Assembly (NCBI GenBank): GCA_015060045.1 | Contig: SUZH01000002.1 | Coordinates: forward strand, 124,001-188,000 | Reading direction: 5' to 3' | Source of the DNA: Rikenellaceae bacterium | GTDB taxonomy: Bacteria > Bacteroidota > Bacteroidia > Bacteroidales > Rikenellaceae | Length of the DNA stretch: 64,000 bases | Shown: positions 26,589-34,443 of the stretch, piece by piece | Numbering within the stretch: the stretch's first letter is position 1 | How the letters are laid out: every line of letters starts with the position of its first letter | The notes under the pieces: model-generated | The model's database searches: none | Told to the model about the DNA's origin: nothing | The model's input: the letters and a program-made list of their open reading frames with translations, nothing else | Program-made: the position numbers and the translations under genes

Positions 26589-27512
26589 CTACTTATTGAC
26601 CTGGAAGCGTGTTACGCCCTCCGTAAAGTAGGCCACAATCTGACGGGCAGCGGCCAAACCGGCGTTGATATTGGCCTCGGCCGTCTCGGCGCCCTGCTTC
26701 TTGGGGGTAGCAAAGAAACGCTTACCAAAGAGCTCCTCCATCTCGGTTGCATTGGCCGGAGCGATGTCGGTAATGTATTTCAAATCCGTGCGCTCGGTCA
26801 TGGCCTGCTTCACGCCCTCTTCGTCGATAACCTCCTTACGGGCCGTATTGACCAACGTAGCGCCCTTCGGCATCGACATCAACTTCTCGTAACCGATCGA
26901 GCCCTTCGTCTCGGCCGTAGCGGGGATATGGAGCGACAAGAAGTCAGCCTTGGCGTACAGCTCCTCGACCGTGGCCACAGGCTCAACGCCGTCAGCCTCG
27001 AAGACCGCCTTGTCGGTAATGAAGGGGTCGTAAGCGATGACCTTCATACCGAGCGCCTTGCCTTTGCGACCCACCAACTTGCCCACATTGCCGTAGGCAT
27101 GGATGGCGAGGGTTTTGCCCTGAATCTCGGAACCCGTACCTGGCGTAAAGCGGTTGCGGGCCATGTAAATCATCATCGCCAAGGCCAGCTCGGCCACTGC
27201 GTTCGAATTTTGACCCGGGGTGTTCATCACCACCACACCGCGCTGCGTCGCGGCTGCCAGATCGACATTGTCGTAACCGGCACCGGCACGCACCACAATC
27301 TTGAGGTTCTTGGCCGCCTCGATCACCTCGGCAGTCACCTTGTCGCTGCGAATGATCAACGCATCGACCTCGGCCACAGCCTCCAGCAGCTGCGCCTTAT
27401 CGGTATATTTCTCGAGCAGGCAAAGCTCATAGCCGGCCTCCTCAACAATCTGACGAATACCCTCAACAGCCTCTTTGGCAAAGGGTTTCTCGGTTGCTAC
27501 CAATACTTTCAT
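26589..27512 (-). CDS. serA: D-3-phosphoglycerate dehydrogenase, Lys-type
   Basis: 307 residues from MKVLVATEKPF; the frame extends upstream by 25 residues, but that start lies close to serC and lacks family similarity. First step of serine synthesis from 3-phosphoglycerate. Two-domain 2-hydroxyacid dehydrogenase with a nucleotide loop AYGNVGKLV, RAGAGYDNVD, and NTARKEVIDE (catalytic Arg). Where classical enzymes have the catalytic His (PHxG), this one has TPKKQG, so Lys271 takes that place, as in the short single-subunit enzymes of Bacteroides and Entamoeba. No ACT domain, so no classical serine feedback site. Gap to serC is 84 bases. Confidence 0.92.
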   Translation of the reverse strand: MKVLVATEKPFAKEAVEGIRQIVEEAGYELCLLEKYTDKAQLLEAVAEVDALIIRSDKVTAEVIEAAKNLKIVVRAGAGYDNVDLAAATQRGVVVMNTPGQNSNAVAELALAMMIYMARNRFTPGTGSEIQGKTLAIHAYGNVGKLVGRKGKALGMKVIAYDPFITDKAVFEADGVEPVATVEELYAKADFLSLHIPATAETKGSIGYEKLMSMPKGATLVNTARKEVIDEEGVKQAMTERTDLKYITDIAPANATEMEELFGKRFFATPKKQGAETAEANINAGLAAARQIVAYFTEGVTRFQVNK

Positions 27513-27596
27513 ATGCTGAACCAATGATGTAAAATAGACAACTTTTTCTTTTTTCTCCTCGTAGGTATAGGGGACAATGGTCGGCATCGTCGCAGG

Positions 27597-28667
27597 CTAT
27601 TTTGCGTACTTGGCGGCAAAATCCTGCATGCACTTCACGAGCACCTCCACGCTCTCCTTCTTCAGGGCGTTGTAGCACGAAGCGCGGAAACCACCCACCA
27701 GGCGGTGGCCCTTGATGCCCACGATACCGTGCTCCTTGGTGTACTCCATAAAGGCGGGAGCGAGCTCCTCGTAACCCTCGGCCATCACGAAGCAGATGTT
27801 CATCAGCGAACGCGAATCCTTCTCCACCGTGCCCTTGAACAACGGGTTGCGATCGATCTCACCATAGAGCAACTCTGCCTTCTCCACGTTGCGGCGATAG
27901 ATCTCCTCCACGCCACCGATATCCTTCAGCCACTTGAGCGACTCCTTCAATACATAGATCGGGAATACGGGAGGCGTGTTGAACATCGAGTTGTTATCCA
28001 CGTGGGTCTTAAACGACACCATCGTCGGCAGATCGCGGACAATCTTATCGAGCATATCCTCGCGGATGATGGCAAACGAAACACCTGCCGGAGCGAGGTT
28101 CTTCTGCGCACCGCCGTAGATCATCGCATACTTCGATACATCGATCGGACGCGAAAGAATGTTCGAGCTCATATCGGCAATCACGGGCACCTCGGCATCA
28201 ATATCGTAGTGGTACTCCGTACCGTAGATCGTATTATTCGACGTAATGTGCAGATAATCCACATCCTTCGGAGCCTCAAACTTCGGGATGTAGTTGAAAT
28301 TCTTATCCTCCGACGAGGCGATCACCTCCACCTCACCGTAACGCTTAGCCTCCTTGATAGCCTTCTTCGACCAAACACCCGTATTGACATAGGCAGCCTT
28401 TTTACCCAGGAAGTTGGCAGCCACCTCATAGAAGAAGGTGCTGGCACCGCCACCGATGTAGAAAATCTTATAATTATCGGGAATCTGCAACAACTCACGG
28501 AAAAGTGAATCCGCCTCTGACATCACTGCGTCGAATGCCGGTGTACGGTGTGAAATCGAAAGAATCGAGATACCCGAACCGTCAAAATCCTGAATTGCCT
28601 TGATGGCACTTTCATACACCTCGTCGGCCAAGAGCGAAGGGCCTGCATTAAAGATGTGCTTTTTCAT
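27597..28667 (-). CDS. serC: Phosphoserine aminotransferase
   Basis: 356 residues, PLP-dependent, second step of serine biosynthesis and also of the PLP pathway in many bacteria. Family features: NAGPSLLADEVYESA at the N-terminus, ISHRTPAF, YGGAQKNLAPAGV (the lysine binding PLP), and C-terminal GHRLVGGFRASCYNAL. It is the first gene of the serC-serA-DUF1015 unit, with a -7 box just upstream. Confidence 0.94.
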   Translation of the reverse strand: MKKHIFNAGPSLLADEVYESAIKAIQDFDGSGISILSISHRTPAFDAVMSEADSLFRELLQIPDNYKIFYIGGGASTFFYEVAANFLGKKAAYVNTGVWSKKAIKEAKRYGEVEVIASSEDKNFNYIPKFEAPKDVDYLHITSNNTIYGTEYHYDIDAEVPVIADMSSNILSRPIDVSKYAMIYGGAQKNLAPAGVSFAIIREDMLDKIVRDLPTMVSFKTHVDNNSMFNTPPVFPIYVLKESLKWLKDIGGVEEIYRRNVEKAELLYGEIDRNPLFKGTVEKDSRSLMNICFVMAEGYEELAPAFMEYTKEHGIVGIKGHRLVGGFRASCYNALKKESVEVLVKCMQDFAAKYAK

Positions 28668-28716
28668 GGTATTAAATCTTAAAAGATGAACATATCGTTA
28701 TTCGGTTCTTACAAGA

Positions 28717-28724
28717 CAAATATA
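28717..28724 (-). promoter_or_regulatory. Candidate -7 box for serC
   Basis: Minus-strand TATATTTG fits TAnnTTTG, about 50 bases before the ATG; -33 element unclear. Confidence 0.55.
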
Positions 28725-28795
28725 AAAAACTTTTTTTGAATTTACCACCCCAAAACAACACTTTATCCGTAAAAAAACGCCATCAAACACAAATC

Positions 28796-28812
28796 GCCAC
28801 CTAAAAGGTGGC
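28796..28812. other. Short hairpin in the serC-yicC divergent region
   Basis: GCCACCT / AGGTGGC with a 3-base loop between the two divergent promoters, not followed by a T run on either strand as a terminator would be. It could be an operator or chance; no partner identified. Confidence 0.35.
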
Positions 28813-28830
28813 ATTTTGAATCGTTTTTAC

Positions 28831-28838
28831 TATCTTTG
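28831..28838 (+). promoter_or_regulatory. Candidate -7 box for the yicC operon
   Basis: TATCTTTG, exact TAnnTTTG match, 32 bases before the yicC ATG. Confidence 0.6.
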
Positions 28839-28870
28839 CACATCAATTAAGAAGGTTCAAAAAAAACGCT

Positions 28871-29746
28871 ATGGTAAAATCAATGACCGGCTTCGGTAAA
28901 GGCGAAGTTGTTTTTCAGAATACAAAAAAAATCACGGTGGAGATCCGCACGCTCAACTCCAAGCAGCTGGATCTGAATCTGCGTATGCCCGCTATCTATC
29001 GCGGCGCGGAGTATGACGTACGTTCGATGCTGACACGTCGTGTTCAGCGAGGCAAGACCGATGTCTTTATTTCGGTCGAGTCGCAACAGGTTTCAACGCC
29101 CGCCCACATCAACTGCGAGTTGTTCCGCGAGTACCTGCGCCAGATGAATACGGCCCTCGCATCGGCCAACCTGGAGGCAAGCTACGACACCATTCTGCCG
29201 ATTGTTATGCGCATGCCCGAGGTGGTATCGTCGGAGCAGGAGGCTATTTCGGAGGAGGAGCTGAAGGCACTTATGCAGGCCGTTGAGGAGGCTTGCGACA
29301 GACTCGACAGTTTCCGCGAGCAGGAGGGCGCCATCCTGATTGCCGATCTCTTGAAGCGCATTGACCTGATCGAGGAGTATAAGGAGGCTGTTGTTCCCTT
29401 TGAGGAGCAGCGCGCCACGACGATCAAGAACCGCATCCAGGAGCACCTGAATCAGTTGCAGGTCGAGGTCGATCAGTCGCGCCTGGAACAGGAGATGATC
29501 TACTACATCGAGAAGCTCGACATCACGGAAGAGAAGGTGCGCCTGAAGAACCACTGCAAATACTTCCGCGAGGTAGCCGCCGGCGAGGAGGGTATCGGTC
29601 GCAAGCTGGGTTTCATTGCCCAGGAGTTGGGTCGCGAGATCAACACCATGGGCTCGAAGGCCAACGAGACAAATATCCAGATTCTTGTAGTGAAGATGAA
29701 GGATGAGCTGGAGAAGATTAAGGAACAGGTACTCAATATTTTGTAA
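28871..29746 (+). CDS. yicC: YicC/YloC family endoribonuclease-like protein
   Basis: 291 residues. N-terminal MVKSMTGFGKGE and NSKQLDLNLRMP, and C-terminal LGFIAQELGREINTMGSKAN and ILVVKMKDELEKIKEQVLNIL are family signatures. YicC proteins are reported to act as endoribonucleases in RNA turnover. The gene is the head of an operon with gmk (2 bases downstream); yicC-gmk-nadD is a common arrangement in Bacteroidota. Confidence 0.92.
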   Translation: MVKSMTGFGKGEVVFQNTKKITVEIRTLNSKQLDLNLRMPAIYRGAEYDVRSMLTRRVQRGKTDVFISVESQQVSTPAHINCELFREYLRQMNTALASANLEASYDTILPIVMRMPEVVSSEQEAISEEELKALMQAVEEACDRLDSFREQEGAILIADLLKRIDLIEEYKEAVVPFEEQRATTIKNRIQEHLNQLQVEVDQSRLEQEMIYYIEKLDITEEKVRLKNHCKYFREVAAGEEGIGRKLGFIAQELGREINTMGSKANETNIQILVVKMKDELEKIKEQVLNIL

Positions 29747-29748
29747 CA

Positions 29749-30312
29749 ATGGGTAAAGTTGTCATCTTTTCGGCACCGAGCGGATCGGGTAAAACCACGA
29801 TCGTACGCCGCCTGCTCGCGCAGTACACGCAATTCGAGTTCTCGATTTCGGCCACGAGTCGCCAGCCGCGAGGTGCGGAGCGTGATGGGGTAGACTACTA
29901 TTTCCTCACGGCCGAGGCCTTTGCTGCGAAGGTCAAGGAGGATGCCTTTGTCGAGTGGGAGGAGGTCTATGCCGGTACGTGTTACGGCACGCTCAAGAGC
30001 GAGGTCGAGCGCATCTGGGCAAAGGGCAACGTCATTCTGTTCGATGTGGACGTGATGGGCGGTATCAGCCTTAAGCGCATCTTTGGCGACAAGGCCTGTT
30101 CGATCTTCATCATGCCCCCCTCAATCGAGGAGTTGCGTCGCCGTCTGATCGATCGCGCTACAGACACGATGGAGGTGATCGAGAAGCGCGTTTCGAAGGC
30201 CGCATTCGAGATCGAGAAGGCTCCCGAGTTCGACCACACGGTCATCAACGACGACCTGGAGAAGGCTGTCGAGGATACCCGCGCCATCATCAACCAATTC
30301 TTGGCACAATAG
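29749..30312 (+). CDS. gmk: Guanylate kinase
   Basis: 187 residues. Phosphorylates GMP to GDP. P-loop SAPSGSGKTTIVRRLL (about residues 5-20), then SATSRQPRGAERDGVDYYF for GMP binding and YAGTCYGTLKSEVE. Typical length. Start 2 bases after yicC and nadD begins 2 bases after its stop, so the operon is tightly packed. Confidence 0.95.
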   Translation: MGKVVIFSAPSGSGKTTIVRRLLAQYTQFEFSISATSRQPRGAERDGVDYYFLTAEAFAAKVKEDAFVEWEEVYAGTCYGTLKSEVERIWAKGNVILFDVDVMGGISLKRIFGDKACSIFIMPPSIEELRRRLIDRATDTMEVIEKRVSKAAFEIEKAPEFDHTVINDDLEKAVEDTRAIINQFLAQ

Positions 30313-30314
30313 CG

Positions 30315-30902
30315 ATGCAACGCGTGATGCTCTATTTCGGGTCGTTCAACCCGATCCATAACGGCCATATCCGCTTGGCGGAGTATGTCTTGGAGCAGGG
30401 ATTATGCGACATGGTGACACTGATCATCTCGCCCCAAAGCCCCTATAAAAAGGCCTCGGAGCTGGCACCCGAATTGAGCCGTTTCGAGATGGCCGAAACG
30501 GCCTGCAACGCCTCGAAATATCCCGAGCAGATTCGCCCCTCGGTGGTCGAATTTCTGCTACCGAAACCCTCCTATACGATCGACACGCTCCGCTACCTGG
30601 AGGAGCAGATGGGCGATCGGATGCAGTTCTCGATCCTCATGGGTGGCGATCAGTTGGAAGGACTCGATGGCTGGAAGGAGGCCGACAAGATTCGCCAATA
30701 CCCGATCTTCGTCTATCCGCGCGAGGGACAGCAGGTGGAGGAACTGAGCGAGGGGATGACCCTCTTGGAGGGAGCACCGCTGCTCGATATTTCCGCCACC
30801 GAGGTGCGTCGTCGTGTGGCAGCAGGCGAGAAAACAACCGAACTAATCCACCCCAAGACGGCGTGGTACATCCGTCAAAACGGACTTTATAAAGAGGAAT
30901 AA
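30315..30902 (+). CDS. nadD: Nicotinate-nucleotide adenylyltransferase
   Basis: 195 residues. Adenylates nicotinate mononucleotide in NAD synthesis. Nucleotidyltransferase motif GSFNPIHNGHIRLAEYVL at the N-terminus, and DISATEVRRRVAAG near the C-terminus (the ISSTxxR-type loop). Directly followed by ddl: the stop codon ends at the base before the next ATG. Confidence 0.94.
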   Translation: MQRVMLYFGSFNPIHNGHIRLAEYVLEQGLCDMVTLIISPQSPYKKASELAPELSRFEMAETACNASKYPEQIRPSVVEFLLPKPSYTIDTLRYLEEQMGDRMQFSILMGGDQLEGLDGWKEADKIRQYPIFVYPREGQQVEELSEGMTLLEGAPLLDISATEVRRRVAAGEKTTELIHPKTAWYIRQNGLYKEE

Positions 30903-31889
30903 ATGGAAAAACGACTCAACATAGCTCTGCTGGCAGGAGGCAACTCCTCCGAAAGAGAGATTGCCCTGCAGAGTGCGGCTCAAATCTACCAGGCGCTCGA
31001 TAAGGAGCGTTACAACATCTTTCTGATCGACCTCAACCACCGCGACTGGAGCTATACGGCCGCCGATGATTCTGTATGGCAGGTCGACAAGAACGACTTT
31101 TCGATTACCGTCAAGGGCGAAAAGACCCTCTTCGACTATGCCCTGATTCTAATTCACGGAACGCCGGGCGAGGATGGCAAGTTGCAGGGCTACCTCGAGA
31201 TGATGGAGATCCCGTTCTCCTCCTGCTCGATGACTTCGTCCGTGATCACCTTCGACAAGATGACCACCAAGCAGACCCTGCGTGGCAAGGTCAATCTGGC
31301 GCGTGAGGTCTTTCTCCGTCGTGACGAGGAGTACAACGGTGACAAGATTGTCGCCGAGTTGGGCCTTCCGCTCTTCGTCAAGCCCAACGCCAGCGGTTCG
31401 TCGTTTGGCGTAACGCGCGTCACGAAGAGAGAGGAGTTAGAGCAAGCCGTCGAGCTGGCCTTCACCGAGAGTGACGAGATCCTGATCGAGGAGTGCATCA
31501 CGGGGCGCGAGATGGGTTGCGGCGTCATGATCGCGGGTGGCAAGGAGTATATCTTCCCCATCACGGAGATCATTGCCAAGAACGCCTTCTTCGACTACGA
31601 GGCCAAATACACGGCCGGCATGTCGGAGGAGATTACGCCGGCCGACATCACCGAGGAGGTCAAGCGCGAGTTGAACCGCATGACGCTCGAGGCCTACCGC
31701 ACATGCCGTTGTTCGGGTGTCGTACGCGTCGATTTCATCGTCACCGAAGAGGGCAAGCCCTATTTCATCGAGCTGAACTCGATTCCCGGCATGTCGGGCG
31801 GCAGCATCGTCCCGAAACAGGCCCGCGAGATGGGTATGTCGCTCGGCGAATTGTATGATATCATTATTCAAGACACCTACCGCAAATGA
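30903..31889 (+). CDS. ddl: D-alanine-D-alanine ligase
   Basis: 328 residues, ATP-grasp. Joins two D-Ala for peptidoglycan precursors. Segments: LLAGGNSSEREIALQSA at the N-terminus, IHGTPGEDGKLQGYLEMM, PLFVKPNASGSSFGVTRV and a C-terminal VDFIVTEEGKPYFIELNSIPGMS with the metal-binding Glu/Asn. No visible sign of a D-lactate-type substrate change. Overlaps the following gene by 4 bases (ATGA). Confidence 0.94.
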   Translation: MEKRLNIALLAGGNSSEREIALQSAAQIYQALDKERYNIFLIDLNHRDWSYTAADDSVWQVDKNDFSITVKGEKTLFDYALILIHGTPGEDGKLQGYLEMMEIPFSSCSMTSSVITFDKMTTKQTLRGKVNLAREVFLRRDEEYNGDKIVAELGLPLFVKPNASGSSFGVTRVTKREELEQAVELAFTESDEILIEECITGREMGCGVMIAGGKEYIFPITEIIAKNAFFDYEAKYTAGMSEEITPADITEEVKRELNRMTLEAYRTCRCSGVVRVDFIVTEEGKPYFIELNSIPGMSGGSIVPKQAREMGMSLGELYDIIIQDTYRK

Positions 31890-32458
31890 TTGAGATTGAC
31901 GATAAAATTGTAAGTGCGGATCTGCTGCGCGAGGGCTTTCTGTGCGACATTGCCCAATGTAAGGGTATTTGCTGCGTAGAGGGTAATGCCGGTGCACCGC
32001 TCGAGTTTGAGGAGATTGATGTGCTGGAGGCCGAATACGAAAACTACAAGCCTTACATGACCCCCGAAGGTATCGAGGCCGTGGAGCGCCAGGGATTCAT
32101 GGTCGTGGACGAGGATGGCGACTACACGACGCCCCTTGTGAACGATGCCGAGTGCGCCTACACCTATGTCGAGAACGGCGTAACGCTTTGCGCCATCGAG
32201 AAGGCCTGGTTGGAGGGCAAGACCCACTTCCGTAAGCCCATTTCGTGCCACCTCTATCCGATTCGTCTGATGAAGTTCTCGAACGGCACGATTGGTCTGA
32301 ACTACCACCGTTGGTCAGTCTGCGCTTCAGCCCGTGCATGCGGCAAGAAGCTCGGCGTACCGGTCTACAAGTCGCTCAAAGAGGCCATCACGCGTCGTTT
32401 TGGCGAGGATTTTTACGCCCAGCTCGATGCGGCTGCCGAACTACTTAAACAGCAATAA
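31886..32458 (+). CDS. DUF3109 family cysteine-rich protein
   Basis: 190 residues, soluble. Cysteine pattern: CDIAQCKGICC near residues 20-30, a Cys before AYTYVENGVTLC (two Cys), CHLYPIRL, and CASARAC. The several Cys pairs resemble Fe-S or zinc sites of the YkgJ-like CxxxCxxCC proteins. The start ATG overlaps the ddl stop. Function unknown; the link to ddl and the cell-wall peptidase downstream may simply be operon packing. Confidence 0.85.
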   Translation: MIEIDDKIVSADLLREGFLCDIAQCKGICCVEGNAGAPLEFEEIDVLEAEYENYKPYMTPEGIEAVERQGFMVVDEDGDYTTPLVNDAECAYTYVENGVTLCAIEKAWLEGKTHFRKPISCHLYPIRLMKFSNGTIGLNYHRWSVCASARACGKKLGVPVYKSLKEAITRRFGEDFYAQLDAAAELLKQQ

Positions 32459-32467
32459 ACAACCTAC

Positions 32468-33613
32468 ATGAAGAGATACCTATTAACCCTGATGTTCGCT
32501 GTGCTTGCCTCGATGGCTATGGCGCAGACGATTCCTGCCGACACCACCTCGGAGCATGAGATTCACGAGGCGATCGACCTTTCGTCGAAAGATCGCATGA
32601 AGGCCGACCTGGCTGCCGAGCAGGCAAAAATCGATTCGCTCACAAAGCTCGTTACGCCCGAGCAAGCCGCCCGCATCGACTCGATCGTAGCGATGCGTCT
32701 GCGCCTGGCGCGCAAGCGTATCGAGTCGGTTCCCGCCATCGATTCATTGGCTGTGCTTGATACGCTCCCTTCGGGCGACGATGCCGTGCAGGTGATTCTC
32801 TTTGCCAACAGCACGTGGAAATATGTCCGCAACCGTGCCGTAGCAAAGGATAGCACCATCTTCGAGAAGTATTGGGACACCGAGAAGCTCTTCCCCTACA
32901 AGGATGTGGAGTACTCGTCGCTGCCCAAGTCACTCGTCATTGATTTGGTGGATTCAACCAACGGCTACCACACGCCCTACAAGCCTTCGCCCATTCGCAG
33001 CCGCTACGGTCCGCGCCGTGGTCGTGCCCACCAGGGTGTCGACCTGGTTCTTAAGACGGGTGAACCGATCTATGCCACCTTCAGCGGTCGCGTGCGTATC
33101 TCACAGTACAACCGCGGTGGCTATGGCAATCTGGTCGTGATTCGCCACGACAACGGTCTGGAAACCTACTACGGCCACCTTTCGGAGCGCATGGTCGAGC
33201 CGAACCAGTGGGTCGAGGCGGGTCAGGTTATCGGTTTGGGCGGTTCGACAGGCCGTTCGACAGGTCCCCACCTGCACTTCGAGACACGCTACTACGGTCA
33301 GTCGTTCGACCCCGAGCGCTTGATCGACTTTAAGTCGGGCACGCTCTGCCGCGAAACCTTCCTCCTCAAGCGCAGCTACTTCAGCATCTACTCGCGAGCC
33401 AGCCAGGATTTCGAGGATGAGATTGCCAACGAAGAGCAGGACAAGAAGGAGCAGGCCGAACGCGAGGCGATGCGTTACCACAAGATTCGCTCGGGCGATA
33501 CGTTGGGTGCCATTGCCCGCAAATACGGCACAACGGTCGGTAACATCTGCCGCCTAAACGGCATCAAATCGACCACGATTCTCCGCATCGGACGCACACT
33601 CCGAGTACGATAA
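32468..33613 (+). CDS. Secreted M23 peptidase with LysM domain
   Basis: 381 residues. Signal peptide ending near SMAMAQ. Residues ~170-300 form a lysostaphin-like M23 domain with RRGRAHQGVDL (zinc His and Asp) and TGPHLHFETRYY (HLHFE). The C-terminal ~45 residues are a LysM domain (YHKIRSGDTLGAIARKYGT). The enzyme is likely to cleave peptidoglycan peptide bridges in the envelope, with LysM for glycan binding. Typical of envelope-remodelling peptidases of Bacteroidota. Last gene of the yicC operon, followed by a strong terminator. Confidence 0.92.
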   Translation: MKRYLLTLMFAVLASMAMAQTIPADTTSEHEIHEAIDLSSKDRMKADLAAEQAKIDSLTKLVTPEQAARIDSIVAMRLRLARKRIESVPAIDSLAVLDTLPSGDDAVQVILFANSTWKYVRNRAVAKDSTIFEKYWDTEKLFPYKDVEYSSLPKSLVIDLVDSTNGYHTPYKPSPIRSRYGPRRGRAHQGVDLVLKTGEPIYATFSGRVRISQYNRGGYGNLVVIRHDNGLETYYGHLSERMVEPNQWVEAGQVIGLGGSTGRSTGPHLHFETRYYGQSFDPERLIDFKSGTLCRETFLLKRSYFSIYSRASQDFEDEIANEEQDKKEQAEREAMRYHKIRSGDTLGAIARKYGTTVGNICRLNGIKSTTILRIGRTLRVR

Positions 33614-33614
33614 C

Positions 33615-33649
33615 AAAAACGGCCTCCAGTCTTTGGAGGCCGTTTTTTA
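33615..33649. terminator. Bidirectional rho-independent terminator
   Basis: Stem AAAAACGGCCTCCA / TGGAGGCCGTTTTT with a 5-base loop, between convergent genes. Confidence 0.9.
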
Positions 33650-33659
33650 TAATTCAAAA

Positions 33660-34325
33660 TTATTTCGTGTAATCCCGCTGTCCAAAGATCAGCGAGCCTA
33701 CACGCACCGAGGTAGAGCCGCACGCGATGGCGATGGGGTAGTCGTCCGACATACCCATCGAGAGGGTATCGAACGCTTCGCCAAACGCGGGTTTCAGCTC
33801 CTCAAAGGCGGCCTTCAAAGCCTCGAAATCGCGCCTGATCAGCGCCTTGTCCTCCGTATTGGAGGCGATGCCCATCACGCCGCGCACCCGAATATGCGGA
33901 AACGCCGAAAAAGCCCCCGAAGCGACATAGGCGCGTAGCTCCTCCATATCCCAGCCCGTCTTCGACTCCTCCTGTGCCACATGAATCTCCAGCAGGCAGT
34001 CGATCACGCGGTCGCATTTGGCGGCTTGTTGCTCGATGGCCTCACACAAACGCTCGCTATCGACCGACTCGATCATCGCCACAAAGGGAGCGATATACTT
34101 CACCTTATTAGTCTGCAGGTGGCCGATCATGTGCCAACGGATATCCTTCGGGAGGGCCTCGTATTTTGATTTCAGCTCCTGCGGACGGCTCTCGCCAAAG
34201 CAACGTTGCCCCACCTCATAGGCCTCGCGGATCGCCTCCACGGGGTGCGTTTTCGATACGGCAACCAACTCGACACCCGCCTTGAGGGTGGCTCTTACGG
34301 CCTCAATTTGTTTTGCAACTGACAT
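33660..34325 (-). CDS. YggS/PROSC family pyridoxal phosphate-binding protein
   Basis: 221 residues. Single-domain TIM-barrel PLP protein. Motifs: AVSKTHPVEAIREAYEVGQ with the PLP-binding lysine, CFGESRPQELKSK, WHMIGHLQTNKVK and, C-terminal, SMGMSDDYPIAIACGSTSVRVG. Family members maintain vitamin B6 homeostasis and show no clear catalysis. Monocistronic, with a -7 box upstream. Confidence 0.93.
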   Translation of the reverse strand: MSVAKQIEAVRATLKAGVELVAVSKTHPVEAIREAYEVGQRCFGESRPQELKSKYEALPKDIRWHMIGHLQTNKVKYIAPFVAMIESVDSERLCEAIEQQAAKCDRVIDCLLEIHVAQEESKTGWDMEELRAYVASGAFSAFPHIRVRGVMGIASNTEDKALIRRDFEALKAAFEELKPAFGEAFDTLSMGMSDDYPIAIACGSTSVRVGSLIFGQRDYTK

Positions 34326-34347
34326 CGGTAATCATTTTTTCGTCGCT

Positions 34348-34355
34348 CAAATGTA
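34348..34355 (-). promoter_or_regulatory. Candidate -7 box for the YggS-family gene
   Basis: Minus-strand TACATTTG fits TAnnTTTG, 22 bases before the ATG. Divergent from the C69 promoter some 45 bases away. Confidence 0.55.
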
Positions 34356-34373
34356 ACAAAAATTTTGCGATTG

Positions 34374-34404
34374 TTGCGCTTTTCGGATTTGTTTCGTACA
34401 TTTG
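34374..34404 (+). promoter_or_regulatory. Promoter of the C69 dipeptidase - lpdA unit
   Basis: TTG (34374-34376), 20-base spacer, TACATTTG (34397-34404): a full Bacteroidota -33/-7 pair, 39 bases before the ATG. Confidence 0.7.
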
Positions 34405-34443
34405 AGAAATTGTTTTTGAAAAACTAATCTAAATGCAAATAGT

